This document shows positions 8,862-16,587 of a stretch of DNA of 64,000 bases, piece by piece (the first letter of the stretch is position 1; every line of letters begins with the position of its first letter). The notes under the pieces were generated by a model that was not told the origin of the DNA, ran no database searches, and was given only the letters and a program-made list of their open reading frames with translations. The stretch spans positions 9,460,328 through 9,524,327 of the forward strand of contig NC_017030.1 in assembly GCF_000255295.1 (NCBI RefSeq), in the 5' to 3' direction. The translations under genes were made by a program, and so were the position numbers. The stretch comes from Corallococcus coralloides DSM 2259. GTDB taxonomy: Bacteria; Myxococcota; Myxococcia; Myxococcales; Myxococcaceae.

Positions 8862-9752
8862 TTGAGAACCCCCACCCTGGCCCTCCTGAGCGCCGCGCTC
8901 CTCCTCGTGCCTACGGCTTCGGCCTGGGCCTGCGCGAGCTGTGCGTGCGGCGACCCCACCCTCACGTCCATGGGAGGCGAGCAGCCCTTCGAAGGACGCC
9001 TGCGGCTGTCCACGATGCTGCGCGCGTGGGGGCACACGGAAGGGGTGACGGGCGTGGACGCGCAGCGGCTGCGCGAGCTGCGCATGGACGTGGCGGTGGC
9101 GTACGCGCCCAGGCCGTGGCTGGTGCTGGCGGTGAACCTGCCGCTCCAGGCCCGCGAGGTCCAGGACGTGAGCCTGGGACTGGAGCGCGGCTGGGGGCTG
9201 GGCGACATCGATGTGACGGCGAAGGCGTTCGTGTGGAAGGACAAGGAGTTCTCGCCGGACCATCTGATCAGCGTGGTGGGCGGGGTGAAGCTGCCCACGG
9301 GCCCCAGGCTGCACGCGGGGGACGGCACGACGCTGGGCATCGACGCGCAGCCCGGAAGCGGCTCGGTGGATCCGATGGCGGGGTTGGCGTGGCAGGGGTT
9401 CCGGGGCAACTGGTCGTTCCTCGCAAGCGCCCTGGGTTTCTTGCCCTCGCGAGGGCGCGACGACTTCCGGATGGGAGCGTCGCTGCGCACGCAGGTGGCG
9501 GCGCAGTACCAGCCGTCCCCCACGTGGGCGGTGCGGCTGGGCGTGGACACAAGGGCGGAGAGGGCGCCGGACACGAACGGCACGCCGGAGGAGGCCGGAG
9601 GAGGCTTCATCGCGTACGCGTCGCCGGACGTCCTGTTCAGCCCGGGCATGGACGTGGTGGTGCAGGCCGGGGTGCGCATTCCTGTCGTCAACCAGCTGCG
9701 CCGGGTGTCGTCCACGCCCATCGCGGTGCTCTCGCTCGCGTACGACCTGTGA
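8862..9752 (+). CDS. Outer-membrane protein with CxxCxCGDP N-terminus
   Basis: The protein is 296 residues from a TTG start, the only codon giving an intact signal peptide (TPTLALLSAALLLVPTASAWA). The mature N-terminus is CASCACGDPTLTSMGG, a CxxCxC cluster suited to binding a soft metal or forming disulphides. The rest has alternating amphipathic strands with an SLAYDL end, as in transporter-like outer-membrane barrels. Its stop overlaps the start of the lipoprotein gene (TGATG), and the RegB/RegA pair follows. A metal or redox link is therefore inferred from position, not proven. Confidence 0.75.
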   Translation: MRTPTLALLSAALLLVPTASAWACASCACGDPTLTSMGGEQPFEGRLRLSTMLRAWGHTEGVTGVDAQRLRELRMDVAVAYAPRPWLVLAVNLPLQAREVQDVSLGLERGWGLGDIDVTAKAFVWKDKEFSPDHLISVVGGVKLPTGPRLHAGDGTTLGIDAQPGSGSVDPMAGLAWQGFRGNWSFLASALGFLPSRGRDDFRMGASLRTQVAAQYQPSPTWAVRLGVDTRAERAPDTNGTPEEAGGGFIAYASPDVLFSPGMDVVVQAGVRIPVVNQLRRVSSTPIAVLSLAYDL

Positions 9753-10489
9753 TGATCCGCGCTTCATTGGTTCTTCTGGCCCTGTGCGGATTGAGCGCGT
9801 GCGGCGAGCGCGTGGACGGCATGATCGTGACGCTGGGCCTGGAGCACCGGGCCACCGCGCAGGGCGTGCAGGCGGCGGGAGGCGAGCGTTCCTTCACGCG
9901 AGCGGATGGACAGGTGCTCACGCTGACGCGCGGCTACGTGACGCTGGGCAGCGTGGAGTTGAAGCCGTGTGAGGAAGCGCTGGGGTGGCGGCTGTTGAAG
10001 GCGCTGTCCCCCATTGGCACCGCGCACGCGCACTCGGTGGGTTCGCCGTTGAGGTTGGGCACGCCGCACGTCAGTGGCCTGGAGCGGCCGGACGGGAGCG
10101 TGCTGACGCTGGGCACGGTGCGGCCGCCGCCGGGGCGCTACTGCCGGGCGAGGCTCACCTTCGAGCCCGCGGACGCGGACGCGGAAGGGCTGCCGGGCGC
10201 GGACAGCGGCGTGGACATGGTGGGGCACACGCTGTGGCTGGAGGGGACGCGGGTGCCGGCGGGTGGTGGTGAGCCGCAGCCCTTCCGGCTGGTGACGTCC
10301 AACCTGGCCACGGTGGACGTGGTGTTGGACGGGCTGACGCTGTCCGAGGACGACCCGGCGGCCGAGCGCACCTTCGCGCTCGCCTGGGACACGTGGCTGG
10401 CCACGGTGGACCTGGAGTCACCCGGAGCAGCGGCCTCGGCGCTGGACACGGTGGCCCGCTCCGTGGCGATGTCCTCCGTCGCGCCATGA
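9752..10489 (+). CDS. Lipoprotein in RegBA operon
   Basis: This 245-residue lipoprotein has the signal MIRASLVLLALCG and lipobox LSAC, followed by GE. The mature domain has two more cysteines (KPCEEALGW, GRYCRARLTF), a histidine-rich GTAHAHSVGSPLRLG, and strand-rich segments. No family is recognised. Translational overlap with both neighbours (TGATG upstream, ATGA downstream) indicates one operon with the outer-membrane protein and the RegB/RegA pair. It may be an envelope sensor or metal-binding partner (inference). Confidence 0.75.
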   Translation: MIRASLVLLALCGLSACGERVDGMIVTLGLEHRATAQGVQAAGGERSFTRADGQVLTLTRGYVTLGSVELKPCEEALGWRLLKALSPIGTAHAHSVGSPLRLGTPHVSGLERPDGSVLTLGTVRPPPGRYCRARLTFEPADADAEGLPGADSGVDMVGHTLWLEGTRVPAGGGEPQPFRLVTSNLATVDVVLDGLTLSEDDPAAERTFALAWDTWLATVDLESPGAAASALDTVARSVAMSSVAP

Positions 10490-11793
10490 CGTCCTCTCCG
10501 CCGCCCTCTTCCGAACCCTCGCTCCGGGCCCGCATCAACCTGGTGTGGCTCTTGAGGCTGCGCTGGGGCGTGCTGGTGGGGCAGGCGGTGCTGGTGGCGG
10601 TGGCGGTGTGGGGGCTGAAGCTGGCGCTCCCGGTGCCCGCGCTGGTGGCGCTCCTGGGCGTGGAGGGGGTGACGAACGCGGCGGTGCGCGCGGGGCTCGC
10701 GAGGGCGCGTCCGGTGGCGGAAGCGGCCATCTTCGGGCTGATGCTCTGGGACACGTTGGTGTTGACGGGGCTCTTGGCGTTGAGCGGAGGGACGCACAAT
10801 CCCTTCACGGCGCTGTACCTGGTGAACGTGGCGCTGGGCACGGTGCTGCTGCCGCCGCGCCGCACGTGGGCGATGCTGGGCTTCACGCTCTTGGCGTTCG
10901 GGTCGCTGTTCGTGTTGCAGGACGTGACGCTGCCGGGATTGGAGCGACCGGATCACGCGGAGCTGATGCGGCTGCACCTGAGCGGCATGTGGGTCGCATT
11001 CGCGGTGGCGGCGGGCTTCATCGTGTATTTCATCCAGCGAGTGACGCGAGCGCTGGCGCTGCGTGAGCAGGAATTGGAACAGACGCGGGCAAGGCACGCG
11101 AGGCAGGAGAAGGTGGCCTCGCTGGCGACGCTGGCGGCGGGAGCGGCGCATGAGTTGTCCACGCCGCTGTCCACCATCGCGGTGGTGGCGAAGGAGCTGG
11201 AGCGGGCGCTCGCGGCATCTCAGACGTCCGACTCCGTGAGAGAGGACTTGAGGCTGATCCGTCAGCAGGTGGACCGCTGCCGGGACGTGCTGGTGCAGAT
11301 GTCCGCGGACGCGGGCCAGACGACGGGAGAGCCCTTCCAGGCCATTCCCTTGGAGCGGCTGGTGGAGGAGACGCTGTCGGAGCTGTCCGGCCGTGAGCGC
11401 GTGAAGGTGGAAGTGCCGGAAGCGCTGAAGAAGCACGATGTCCACGGACCGCCCAGGGCGTTGGCGAGGGTGCTGAGGGGCCTCGTGAAGAACGCGATTC
11501 AAGCGACGCCCACGGGCCGGAGTGTGGAGTTGCGGGTGTTGCCAGACGGCACGGGAGCGCGGCTGGAGGTACGCGACGAAGGCAATGGCATGCCGGAGGC
11601 AGTGCTCCAGCGCGCGGGCGAGCCGTTCTTCACCACGAAGGCGCCTGGAGAGGGCATGGGCCTTGGGCTGTTCCTGGCGCGCTCGTTGGCGGAGCAACTG
11701 GGCGGGTCGCTGGAGCTGCGCTCGAAGGCCGGGGAAGGCACGACGGCGAGCCTGAGCCTGCCGGGAGCGGACGCAAAGGAGGCAGCGGCATGA
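10486..11793 (+). CDS. regB: RegB/PrrB-type redox sensor histidine kinase
   Basis: The 435-residue kinase has about six transmembrane helices (residues 18-185). GGTHNPF at 101-107 matches the GGxxNPF quinone-binding heptapeptide of RegB. The H-box AAGAAHELSTPLSTIAVVAKELE (phospho-His at 222) is RegB-type. QVDRCRDVL carries Cys265, the position of the redox-box cysteine. HATPase_c follows with RDEGNGMPEAVLQRAGEPFFTTK and GMGLGLFLARSLAEQLGG. RegB homologues sense membrane quinone and thiol redox state and phosphorylate RegA. The start at 10486 overlaps the lipoprotein stop (ATGA), and the stop overlaps regA. Confidence 0.92.
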   Translation: MTSSPPPSSEPSLRARINLVWLLRLRWGVLVGQAVLVAVAVWGLKLALPVPALVALLGVEGVTNAAVRAGLARARPVAEAAIFGLMLWDTLVLTGLLALSGGTHNPFTALYLVNVALGTVLLPPRRTWAMLGFTLLAFGSLFVLQDVTLPGLERPDHAELMRLHLSGMWVAFAVAAGFIVYFIQRVTRALALREQELEQTRARHARQEKVASLATLAAGAAHELSTPLSTIAVVAKELERALAASQTSDSVREDLRLIRQQVDRCRDVLVQMSADAGQTTGEPFQAIPLERLVEETLSELSGRERVKVEVPEALKKHDVHGPPRALARVLRGLVKNAIQATPTGRSVELRVLPDGTGARLEVRDEGNGMPEAVLQRAGEPFFTTKAPGEGMGLGLFLARSLAEQLGGSLELRSKAGEGTTASLSLPGADAKEAAA

Positions 11794-12347
11794 GCACGGC
11801 CCCAGTGGATCAACGTCCCAGCCTGCTGCTGGTGGACGACGACAGCACGCTACGAGAGCGATTGGCGCGAGCCTTCCGAGAGCGCGGCTGGGACGTGACG
11901 ACAGCAGGCAACCACGAAGAGGCCATGGTCGCAGCCAGGCGCGAGTCACCGGAGTACGCGGTGGTGGACCTGCGCATGCCGGGGCAAAGCGGCTTGGAGC
12001 TGGTGAGGGACCTGCTGGCGGTGGACGCCTCCACGCGGATCATCGTGTTGACGGGCTACGGCAGCATCAGCACGACGGTGGATGCCATCCGGCTGGGAGC
12101 GGTGAACTACCTGCCAAAGCCCGCGGACGCGGACGACATCCTGGCGGCGTTCGCGAGGGCGGAAGAAGCCCCGAACGTCGCCGCGCCAGAGACGCTCCAG
12201 GCACCGTCCCTGGCCCGAGCGGAGTGGGAACACATCCACCGGGTACTCGCGGACAGCGCCGGCAACATCTCCGAGGCCGCGCGAAAGCTGGGCATCCACA
12301 GAAGGTCGCTCCAGCGGAAGCTGCAGAAGTACCCGCCATCGCGCTGA
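11790..12347 (+). CDS. regA: RegA/PrrA/ActR-type response regulator
   Basis: The 185-residue regulator has a receiver domain with VDDD, phospho-acceptor Asp60 (AVVDLRMPG), and Lys110 in the RegA signature YLPKPADADDI. A short linker leads to a Fis-type helix-turn-helix (WEHIHRVLADSAGNISEAARKLGIHRRSLQRKLQK). RegA regulators control respiration, redox and electron-transport genes in proteobacteria. It starts inside the regB stop (ATGA). Its last 40 or so bases recur, diverged, several times in the next 5.6 kb, which marks the edge of the accessory island. Confidence 0.93.
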   Translation: MSTAPVDQRPSLLLVDDDSTLRERLARAFRERGWDVTTAGNHEEAMVAARRESPEYAVVDLRMPGQSGLELVRDLLAVDASTRIIVLTGYGSISTTVDAIRLGAVNYLPKPADADDILAAFARAEEAPNVAAPETLQAPSLARAEWEHIHRVLADSAGNISEAARKLGIHRRSLQRKLQKYPPSR

Positions 12348-12385
12348 CGCAGGGTCTTCACTTCCGTTGCCGGACTCCGAGATTC
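12307..12385. repeat. Repeat R1: regA 3' end plus immunity-gene 3' end
   Basis: This is the original copy of a repeat that recurs at 12940-13002, 15892-15975 and, weakly, 17936-17969. Bases 12307-12350 match 15892-15935 with two differences over 44 positions. The segment joins the end of regA to the convergent end of the first immunity-type gene (shared C-terminus RQRK then stop). Confidence 0.8.
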
Positions 12386-12936
12386 ATATTCAGGCGTTCC
12401 ACGAATCGACCGGCTGCTTCTTGGCACCCCCACCCATCTCCTCGCACCCCAACCTGATGTAGAAACCCTTGAACAGTGTTCTCATAAGCACCTGACCAGG
12501 CTTTGGTCTCATCGACAATTCCAGCCCCAGAAACTCTCGCCAGCGAAATCGCCAACGCCGCGGCCAGGACGTACCCCATCGGCTCAAGCTCGCCTCCCAC
12601 TTCGAGCATTGCTTCGAGCTCTCCATCAGGCGCTTCGACCACCGTACAAAACACCAGGCTTTGCGGAGCAACCGTGGCAAACCGCCAGACAGCCATGCCG
12701 CAACCAAGCTCGCGCAAGCTCGCGTACTCGTCTTGATTTCCGAAGCCATCGAGCATCACCACCTCAGGAGGTGGCGCATCAATCAATTCGGCAATGGCTC
12801 TTGATGCACCAACAACAACATCCCCGAGCCCCACCCTTCCACTCGCACGAACAGCCAACGAACTCCCCATCACCACCCCCAACCAGGAAGCACCACGACG
12901 CCATCCCGGTAAAGACTGTGTTCCTACCAGTGACAC
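12358..12936 (-). CDS. Hypothetical protein, probable immunity-type
   Basis: The frame is 192 residues with no recognised family. It shows alternating strands and helices, a Gly/Val-rich N-terminal part, and a central VVMLDGFGNQDEYASLRELGCGMAVWRFATV stretch. It ends ...GVRQRK, the same terminal residues as the next cassette gene. The first start is a GTG four bases from repeat R2; an ATG at 12870 is the alternative. The size, position between repeats, and strand shared with other cassette genes suggest an orphan immunity protein, by context only. Confidence 0.5.
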   Translation of the reverse strand: MSLVGTQSLPGWRRGASWLGVVMGSSLAVRASGRVGLGDVVVGASRAIAELIDAPPPEVVMLDGFGNQDEYASLRELGCGMAVWRFATVAPQSLVFCTVVEAPDGELEAMLEVGGELEPMGYVLAAALAISLARVSGAGIVDETKAWSGAYENTVQGFLHQVGVRGDGWGCQEAAGRFVERLNMNLGVRQRK

Positions 12937-12939
12937 CTT

Positions 12940-13002
12940 AGTACCCGCCGTCGCGCTGACGCGGAGCCGTCACTTCCGTTGCCGGAGTTCTGAAATCCAT
13001 CC
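12940..13002. repeat. Repeat R2
   Basis: The 63-base segment is 60/63 identical to 15913-15975. Its left part copies the end of regA (including the stop) and its right part encodes the last residues (ISELRQRK) of the minus-strand gene. Confidence 0.8.
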
Positions 13003-13389
13003 ATCCACGTTCGGGTGGCCAGTCTCCCGCAGGGCCTGGACGACCTCCGGCTTCAAAGCCTTCTCAATCTCCGAAACGGGTTCGGGGAAGTAGAACCGTT
13101 CCACCATCCATCCCTGGTCGAACGACTCGACGCTGAGCGGAAGTGCCCCGAACAACCGCTCGTATTCAGGCTGACCGCCGTACTCGGACCTGAGCCAGGC
13201 CAGGAAGAGGAGCTTCATCTGCACGAGATGCTCTTCCCGGTTCCACGGAGAGCGGTCCGGCTCTCCCTTGCGCCAGAGCTGTGGCTCCACGAGCCACTCG
13301 ACGTCACCGAGACCCAATGCGGCGGCCTGAGCCAGGACCGTGGGCTTCGTCCTGATGAGATAAAACGCCTCGTGAAGCATCGCCATCAC
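12970..13389 (-). CDS. Hypothetical protein, probable immunity-type
   Basis: The 139-residue soluble, helix-rich acidic protein (HEAFYLIRTKPTVLAQAAALGLGDVEWLV at the N-terminus; a WISELRQRK end encoded by repeat R2) has no recognised domain. Its start overlaps the stop of the 80-residue gene upstream (ATGA), so the two are translated as an operon. It is likely a cassette immunity gene, by context. Confidence 0.6.
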   Translation of the reverse strand: MMAMLHEAFYLIRTKPTVLAQAAALGLGDVEWLVEPQLWRKGEPDRSPWNREEHLVQMKLLFLAWLRSEYGGQPEYERLFGALPLSVESFDQGWMVERFYFPEPVSEIEKALKPEVVQALRETGHPNVDGWISELRQRK

Positions 13390-13628
13390 TCCTGGCCTTC
13401 GCCTGCATGAATCAGGCGCCAGCCACCCTCCGCGAAGGCAGCGGCTTCGACGTCAACCGACTCGCGAGTGGAAACCGACCGGAGATCCTTCCGCGCATGC
13501 GTTTCCGGCAACATCTCCCCCTCCAGTCGCAAGCGTCTTACCCATTCTGTCCCCTGCCAGAGCCCACAAACACAGGGTCCGATGAAGCGGGGGCCTTCCT
13601 GGATTCTTCCTAGCAACAGTACGTTCAC
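13386..13628 (-). CDS. Small hypothetical protein, operon partner
   Basis: The 80-residue protein is predicted to be beta-rich at the N-terminus (MNVLLLGRIQEGPRFIGPCVCGLWQGTEWVRRLRLEGE) and acidic at the C-terminus. No signal peptide and no recognised family. It overlaps the next gene by four bases. It may be an immunity gene or an antitoxin-sized partner; the sequence does not decide. Confidence 0.5.
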   Translation of the reverse strand: MNVLLLGRIQEGPRFIGPCVCGLWQGTEWVRRLRLEGEMLPETHARKDLRSVSTRESVDVEAAAFAEGGWRLIHAGEGQE

Positions 13629-13663
13629 CCTACGCCAGTGGCCGATACACGGTACGCGACTTA

Positions 13664-14539
13664 CAGCACCTAACGAAAGTCAGGGCTGGGCTGGCCGTTG
13701 GCAAGGGGCATCATCAGCTTGAGGGACATGGTCCGTGAACTCGTCCCCGACGCATTCTGGCAGCGCGTGGCGCCCCTGCTGCCTCCGCCTCGGCCGAAGA
13801 AGAAGCTGGGTCGCCCTCGTGCGGACGACCGGGCTGCGCTGGAGGCCATCGTCTTCGTGTTGAGGAGCGGTATCCCGTGGGAGATGCTGCCTCGCAAGCA
13901 GTTCGGCCTGTCGGGCATGACGGCCTGGCGCAGGCTGGAGGAATGGACCCGCGCGGGCGTGTGGGAAAAGCTCCAGGAGCGGCTGCTGGATGAACTGGGG
14001 CTGCGTGGCAAGGTGGACTTCTCGCGCGCCGCCATCGACTCCTCGTCCGTGCGGGCGTCAAAAAGGGGGCCCTCACGGGCCCAAGCCCGACGGATAGAGC
14101 GAAGGCGGGTAGCAAGCATCATCTTCTCGTAGAGGCCAACGGCCTGCCCCTCACGGAGTCCGTGACGGCCGCCAACGTCCACGACACGCACGAACTCTTC
14201 CCGCTCGTCGACTCCGTGCCCGCGGTGCGGATGCCCTCGGGCCAGCGGCGCCTGCGGCCTGGGAAGCTCCACGGCGACAAGGCCTACGCCTCCAGGAAGA
14301 ACCGACGTGGGCTCCGCCTACGTGGCATCGCCGCTCGCATTGCGCGCCCGGGTGTCGAGTCCAAGGAGCGGCTTGGACGTTATCGCTGGGTCGTGGAGCG
14401 CACGCTGGCTTGGAAGAACCAGCTCCGCAGACTTCGAGTCCGCGATGAACGCAGGGACGACGTCCACTTCGGATTCCTCGTCCTTGGCTGCTGCGTCATG
14501 CTCCTGCGGCGCCTCTGTCCTGACATTTGTTAGAGGCTG
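13664..14539 (+). mobile_element. IS5-family (IS427-type) insertion sequence
   Basis: This is a complete 876-bp element. Terminal inverted repeats of about 21 bp (13664-13684 and 14519-14539, 17 of 21 matching) enclose a two-frame transposase. A 3-bp TTA duplication flanks it (13661-13663 and 14540-14542), as expected for IS427/IS1031 elements that target TNA. It sits at the 3' end of the minus-strand gene 14530-15063. Confidence 0.88.
13728..14533 (+). CDS. IS5-family transposase, made by -1 frameshift
   Basis: The first frame (13728-14132) carries MVRELVPDAFWQRVAPLLPPP and the first catalytic Asp (RAAIDSSSVRA). The second frame, open to 14533, carries KHHLLVEANGLPL, the second Asp (LHGDKAYAS) and the catalytic Glu (YRWVVERTLAW). 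Both halves are intact, and the switch point is an A-run/G-run (AAAAAGGGGG near 14060-14069), so programmed -1 slippage as in other IS427 elements explains the layout better than decay. The start ATG at 13728 has a TTGAGGGAC ribosome-binding site. Confidence 0.85.
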
Positions 14540-15063
14540 TTAGGGTCGGGGGCACGCCACTCCACTCCATCATTTCGCAGACTCACCGCAGTCCGAGTAT
14601 ACCAGACACCCGGATACGAAGCCTCCCCGCCGAGCACCTCGTTTCTCCCTACAACCCCTCGCAGAATGGAATCGCTCTTTTTGAAAGATGCGGCAAGCCA
14701 CCGCACACACCTTCCAGGCTTTTCTGCCGCCCCCGCCCTATCTTCGCCATGCAACTCACTGATGATGAGACGCCGCCCAGCCTCTAAAACACGAAGTCCT
14801 CCCGGGCGAACATTGATCCACCCCCACTCACGCTGTCGGACCTCCCCTACGCTACGAACGCCCACAATGCGGCGAGACACATCAACTCCAAGAAACACCT
14901 GAAATGCGTCTCCCCAGCTGGCGGCAAGATCCGGTACGTCAAGGAGGCCTGGGGCTTCCGCTCCCCGTCGAAACACCACGCACGAAAGCGAAAACTTCAC
15001 GCACATCTCCCCAACCCACTGCACCAACTCCCTCTCCGCACAAAAGATTCGCAAGGCTGCCAT
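14530..15063 (-). CDS. Hypothetical immunity-type protein, tail replaced by IS
   Basis: The frame is 177 residues with no recognised family (MAALRIFCAERELVQWVGEMCVKFSLSC at the N-terminus, cysteine-rich there). The ATG at 15063 has a GGAGAG ribosome-binding site. The last codons (NSL then stop) come from the right end of the insertion sequence. Joining the flanks across the TTA duplication restores a slightly longer tail, ...PDPKSRTVYRPLA then stop. So the IS replaced about nine codons and probably left the fold intact. Local GC content is lower than in the surrounding genes. Confidence 0.6.
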   Translation of the reverse strand: MAALRIFCAERELVQWVGEMCVKFSLSCVVFRRGAEAPGLLDVPDLAASWGDAFQVFLGVDVSRRIVGVRSVGEVRQREWGWINVRPGGLRVLEAGRRLIISELHGEDRAGAAEKPGRCVRWLAASFKKSDSILRGVVGRNEVLGGEASYPGVWYTRTAVSLRNDGVEWRAPDPNSL

Positions 15064-15169
15064 TTCTCTCCATCACTACTGCATCCGCATCCTCTTGAGG
15101 CAATATCGAACCTCAATCGAACAGTCCTTGATGCGCTCGAATCTCCTCAACCTGGCAAACCAAAAGCCA

Positions 15170-15370
15170 TCACACACCATCAACACCACACTCAGCCGAC
15201 CGCAAGCCACGAGCAACACACTCAATCACAAACCACCTCGACCCTGGCTTCCCTGCCGACGGAAACAACCCATAAACATAAGCCCGCCATTCCGAACGAT
15301 TTTTCGGGACCCAACCACCTCCCGCTTCAATCAAAAGACAGCCAACACTCGCACAGCCATCAATCTTCAC
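15170..15370 (-). CDS. Short doubtful ORF in the 15.1-15.5 kb gap
   Basis: The 66-residue frame has a GTG start without a good ribosome-binding site. It contains a plausible tail (VPKNRSEWRAYVYGLFPSAGKPGSRWFVIECV) that could be the end of a decayed cassette gene. Nothing else with coding character was found between 15064 and 15494 apart from the transposase remnant. Confidence 0.25.
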   Translation of the reverse strand: MKIDGCASVGCLLIEAGGGWVPKNRSEWRAYVYGLFPSAGKPGSRWFVIECVARGLRSAECGVDGV

Positions 15371-15455
15371 CCCGTCGGTAGAAGCCCTTCAGCAGCGGCT
15401 CAAACAGCCGCTACTGCGCGTCCGTGAGGTCCGATGGGCCGTGCTTCTCCATCTC
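15364..15455 (-). pseudogene. Transposase N-terminal remnant
   Basis: The minus-strand frame reads MEKHGPSDLTDAQ, stop, RLFEPLLKGFYRRG. LTDAQW..xEPLL is the standard N-terminus of IS5-family transposases; here the Trp codon TGG is TAG. Only about 30 codons remain. This shows older insertion activity in the island. Confidence 0.55.
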
Positions 15456-15494
15456 CTCACGGTGCTCACCGCGCCGAGGTTCAACAACACCCTC

Positions 15495-15845
15495 TCACGC
15501 TTGACGAAGCGCTGCCTCCAACGCTTCGGGCTCAGCCGTGAGCTTTGACAGTTCTACCTCCAGCTCACCTGACCACCACGCCGGAACAAGTGCTGTTGCA
15601 TGTTCGTAGGGACGGCAGGTACTGCACCACTCCCAACTTGCTCCGCGCGACACGTACAACTCTCCATCAGCCACGACCTCAACCTTCTTTCCATGCTGAT
15701 AATACCGATGAAGTGTTCGTGCGCCACAGACCGGGCATGGCGAGGACACGTTCAAGCCCTCTCTTGAGCCTGCGAAGACAGCATACCACTCCCGCAGGCA
15801 CTCTTCCGGAACACCCCGCCAAGCCTGACCATGACCGGTGCTCAT
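15495..15845 (-). CDS. Zinc-ribbon immunity-type protein
   Basis: The 116-residue protein has a treble-clef or zinc-ribbon pattern (CPVCGARTLHRYY ... WEWCSTC), a short length and a WWSGELEVEL C-terminal part. The ATG at 15845 has a GAGGTGAAAG ribosome-binding site. Small CxxC...CxxC proteins of this kind are common immunity genes in myxobacterial polymorphic-toxin islands; that assignment is by context. Repeat R3 lies just upstream of its start. Confidence 0.6.
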   Translation of the reverse strand: MSTGHGQAWRGVPEECLREWYAVFAGSREGLNVSSPCPVCGARTLHRYYQHGKKVEVVADGELYVSRGASWEWCSTCRPYEHATALVPAWWSGELEVELSKLTAEPEALEAALRQA

Positions 15846-15891
15846 CTTTCACCTCGAATGAATGCCTCAAGGGCATTCCCGGCACCGGGGA

Positions 15892-15975
15892 CGCTCCAGC
15901 GGAAGATGCAGAAGTACCCGCCGTCGCGCTGACGCGGAGCCATCACTTCCGTTGCAGGAGTTCCGAAATCCATCC
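15892..15975. repeat. Repeat R3
   Basis: The copy holds about 44 bases of the regA 3' end followed by the 3' end of an immunity-type gene. On the minus strand it encodes GWISELLQRK then stop, a truncated relative of the gene ending at 12970. It is almost identical to R2 over 63 bases. Confidence 0.8.
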
Positions 15976-16045
15976 GTGAACATCACACTCAATCACGAGT
16001 CACGAAGTCTACTCCCGGGACCTTGTCATGCCGTGATCTCCATCC

Positions 16046-16528
16046 CTACTTCGACAGCCCTCTGGCAGGTAGCCAGGAACTGCCCGCAAGGAAGGAGGCA
16101 TATCGTTCCCGCAGATCCCGGATCATGACGCCTCGATCGTAGGCGCGAAGCAGCACTTCTCCGCCCTGTAGTGAGACCAAGGTCCTGCACGAGAGGCGAA
16201 CCGACAGTGCCCGACCCAGCTGATCCCCCAGCACAGCATCCATCTCCTTCCCGAAGCACTCGCGCTGGCCAAAAATCTGCACCTCCACCACGAAGGCGTC
16301 CAGCTCCAACTCCCACGCGTCAGCGACTTCATCCTCAAGGCGATGGGTACGAAGAAACGCTCTCGTGTAAGCCAGCTGGGCGGAGAGGTCCTCAACGGAA
16401 ACATGAAACCCAAGGACGCTCGCCTCGGATAGATCCCCCCTCAATCCCAGGCATTCCCGCAGGGCGCTTTCGACCCCAGCCCCATCCCGCGATTCTACTG
16501 CAATGCGAACAAAGGCTTCTCCGTTCAT
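16046..16528 (-). CDS. Hypothetical protein, cassette gene
   Basis: The protein is about 160 residues from the ATG at 16528, which has a GGAGG ribosome-binding site. An ATG at 16588 overlaps the stop of the upstream gene (TGATG) and would add about 20 residues containing CRECGG. The fold looks alpha/beta (FVRIAVESRDGAGVESALRECLGL; ELELDAFVVEVQIFGQRECFGKEMD). No family is recognised. Tight coupling to the Imm5-like gene suggests a shared role in toxin immunity. Confidence 0.55.
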   Translation of the reverse strand: MNGEAFVRIAVESRDGAGVESALRECLGLRGDLSEASVLGFHVSVEDLSAQLAYTRAFLRTHRLEDEVADAWELELDAFVVEVQIFGQRECFGKEMDAVLGDQLGRALSVRLSCRTLVSLQGGEVLLRAYDRGVMIRDLRERYASFLAGSSWLPARGLSK

Positions 16529-16587
16529 GTACACGCCTCCGCACTCACGGCAGTTGAGCCTCGCGAAGCCCCGGTAGATCCGACTCA

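Noticed and set aside
13728..14533. Transposase as a frameshifted pseudogene
   Set aside because: All three catalytic residues, both terminal repeats and the target duplication are intact, and the shift is at an A/G slippery run, so programmed frameshifting is the simpler reading.
12307..15975. regA tail repeats as tyrosine-integrase attachment sites of a prophage or ICE
   Set aside because: No integrase, excisionase or phage genes lie between the copies, and the copies also include immunity-gene 3' ends; a recombination junction fits better.
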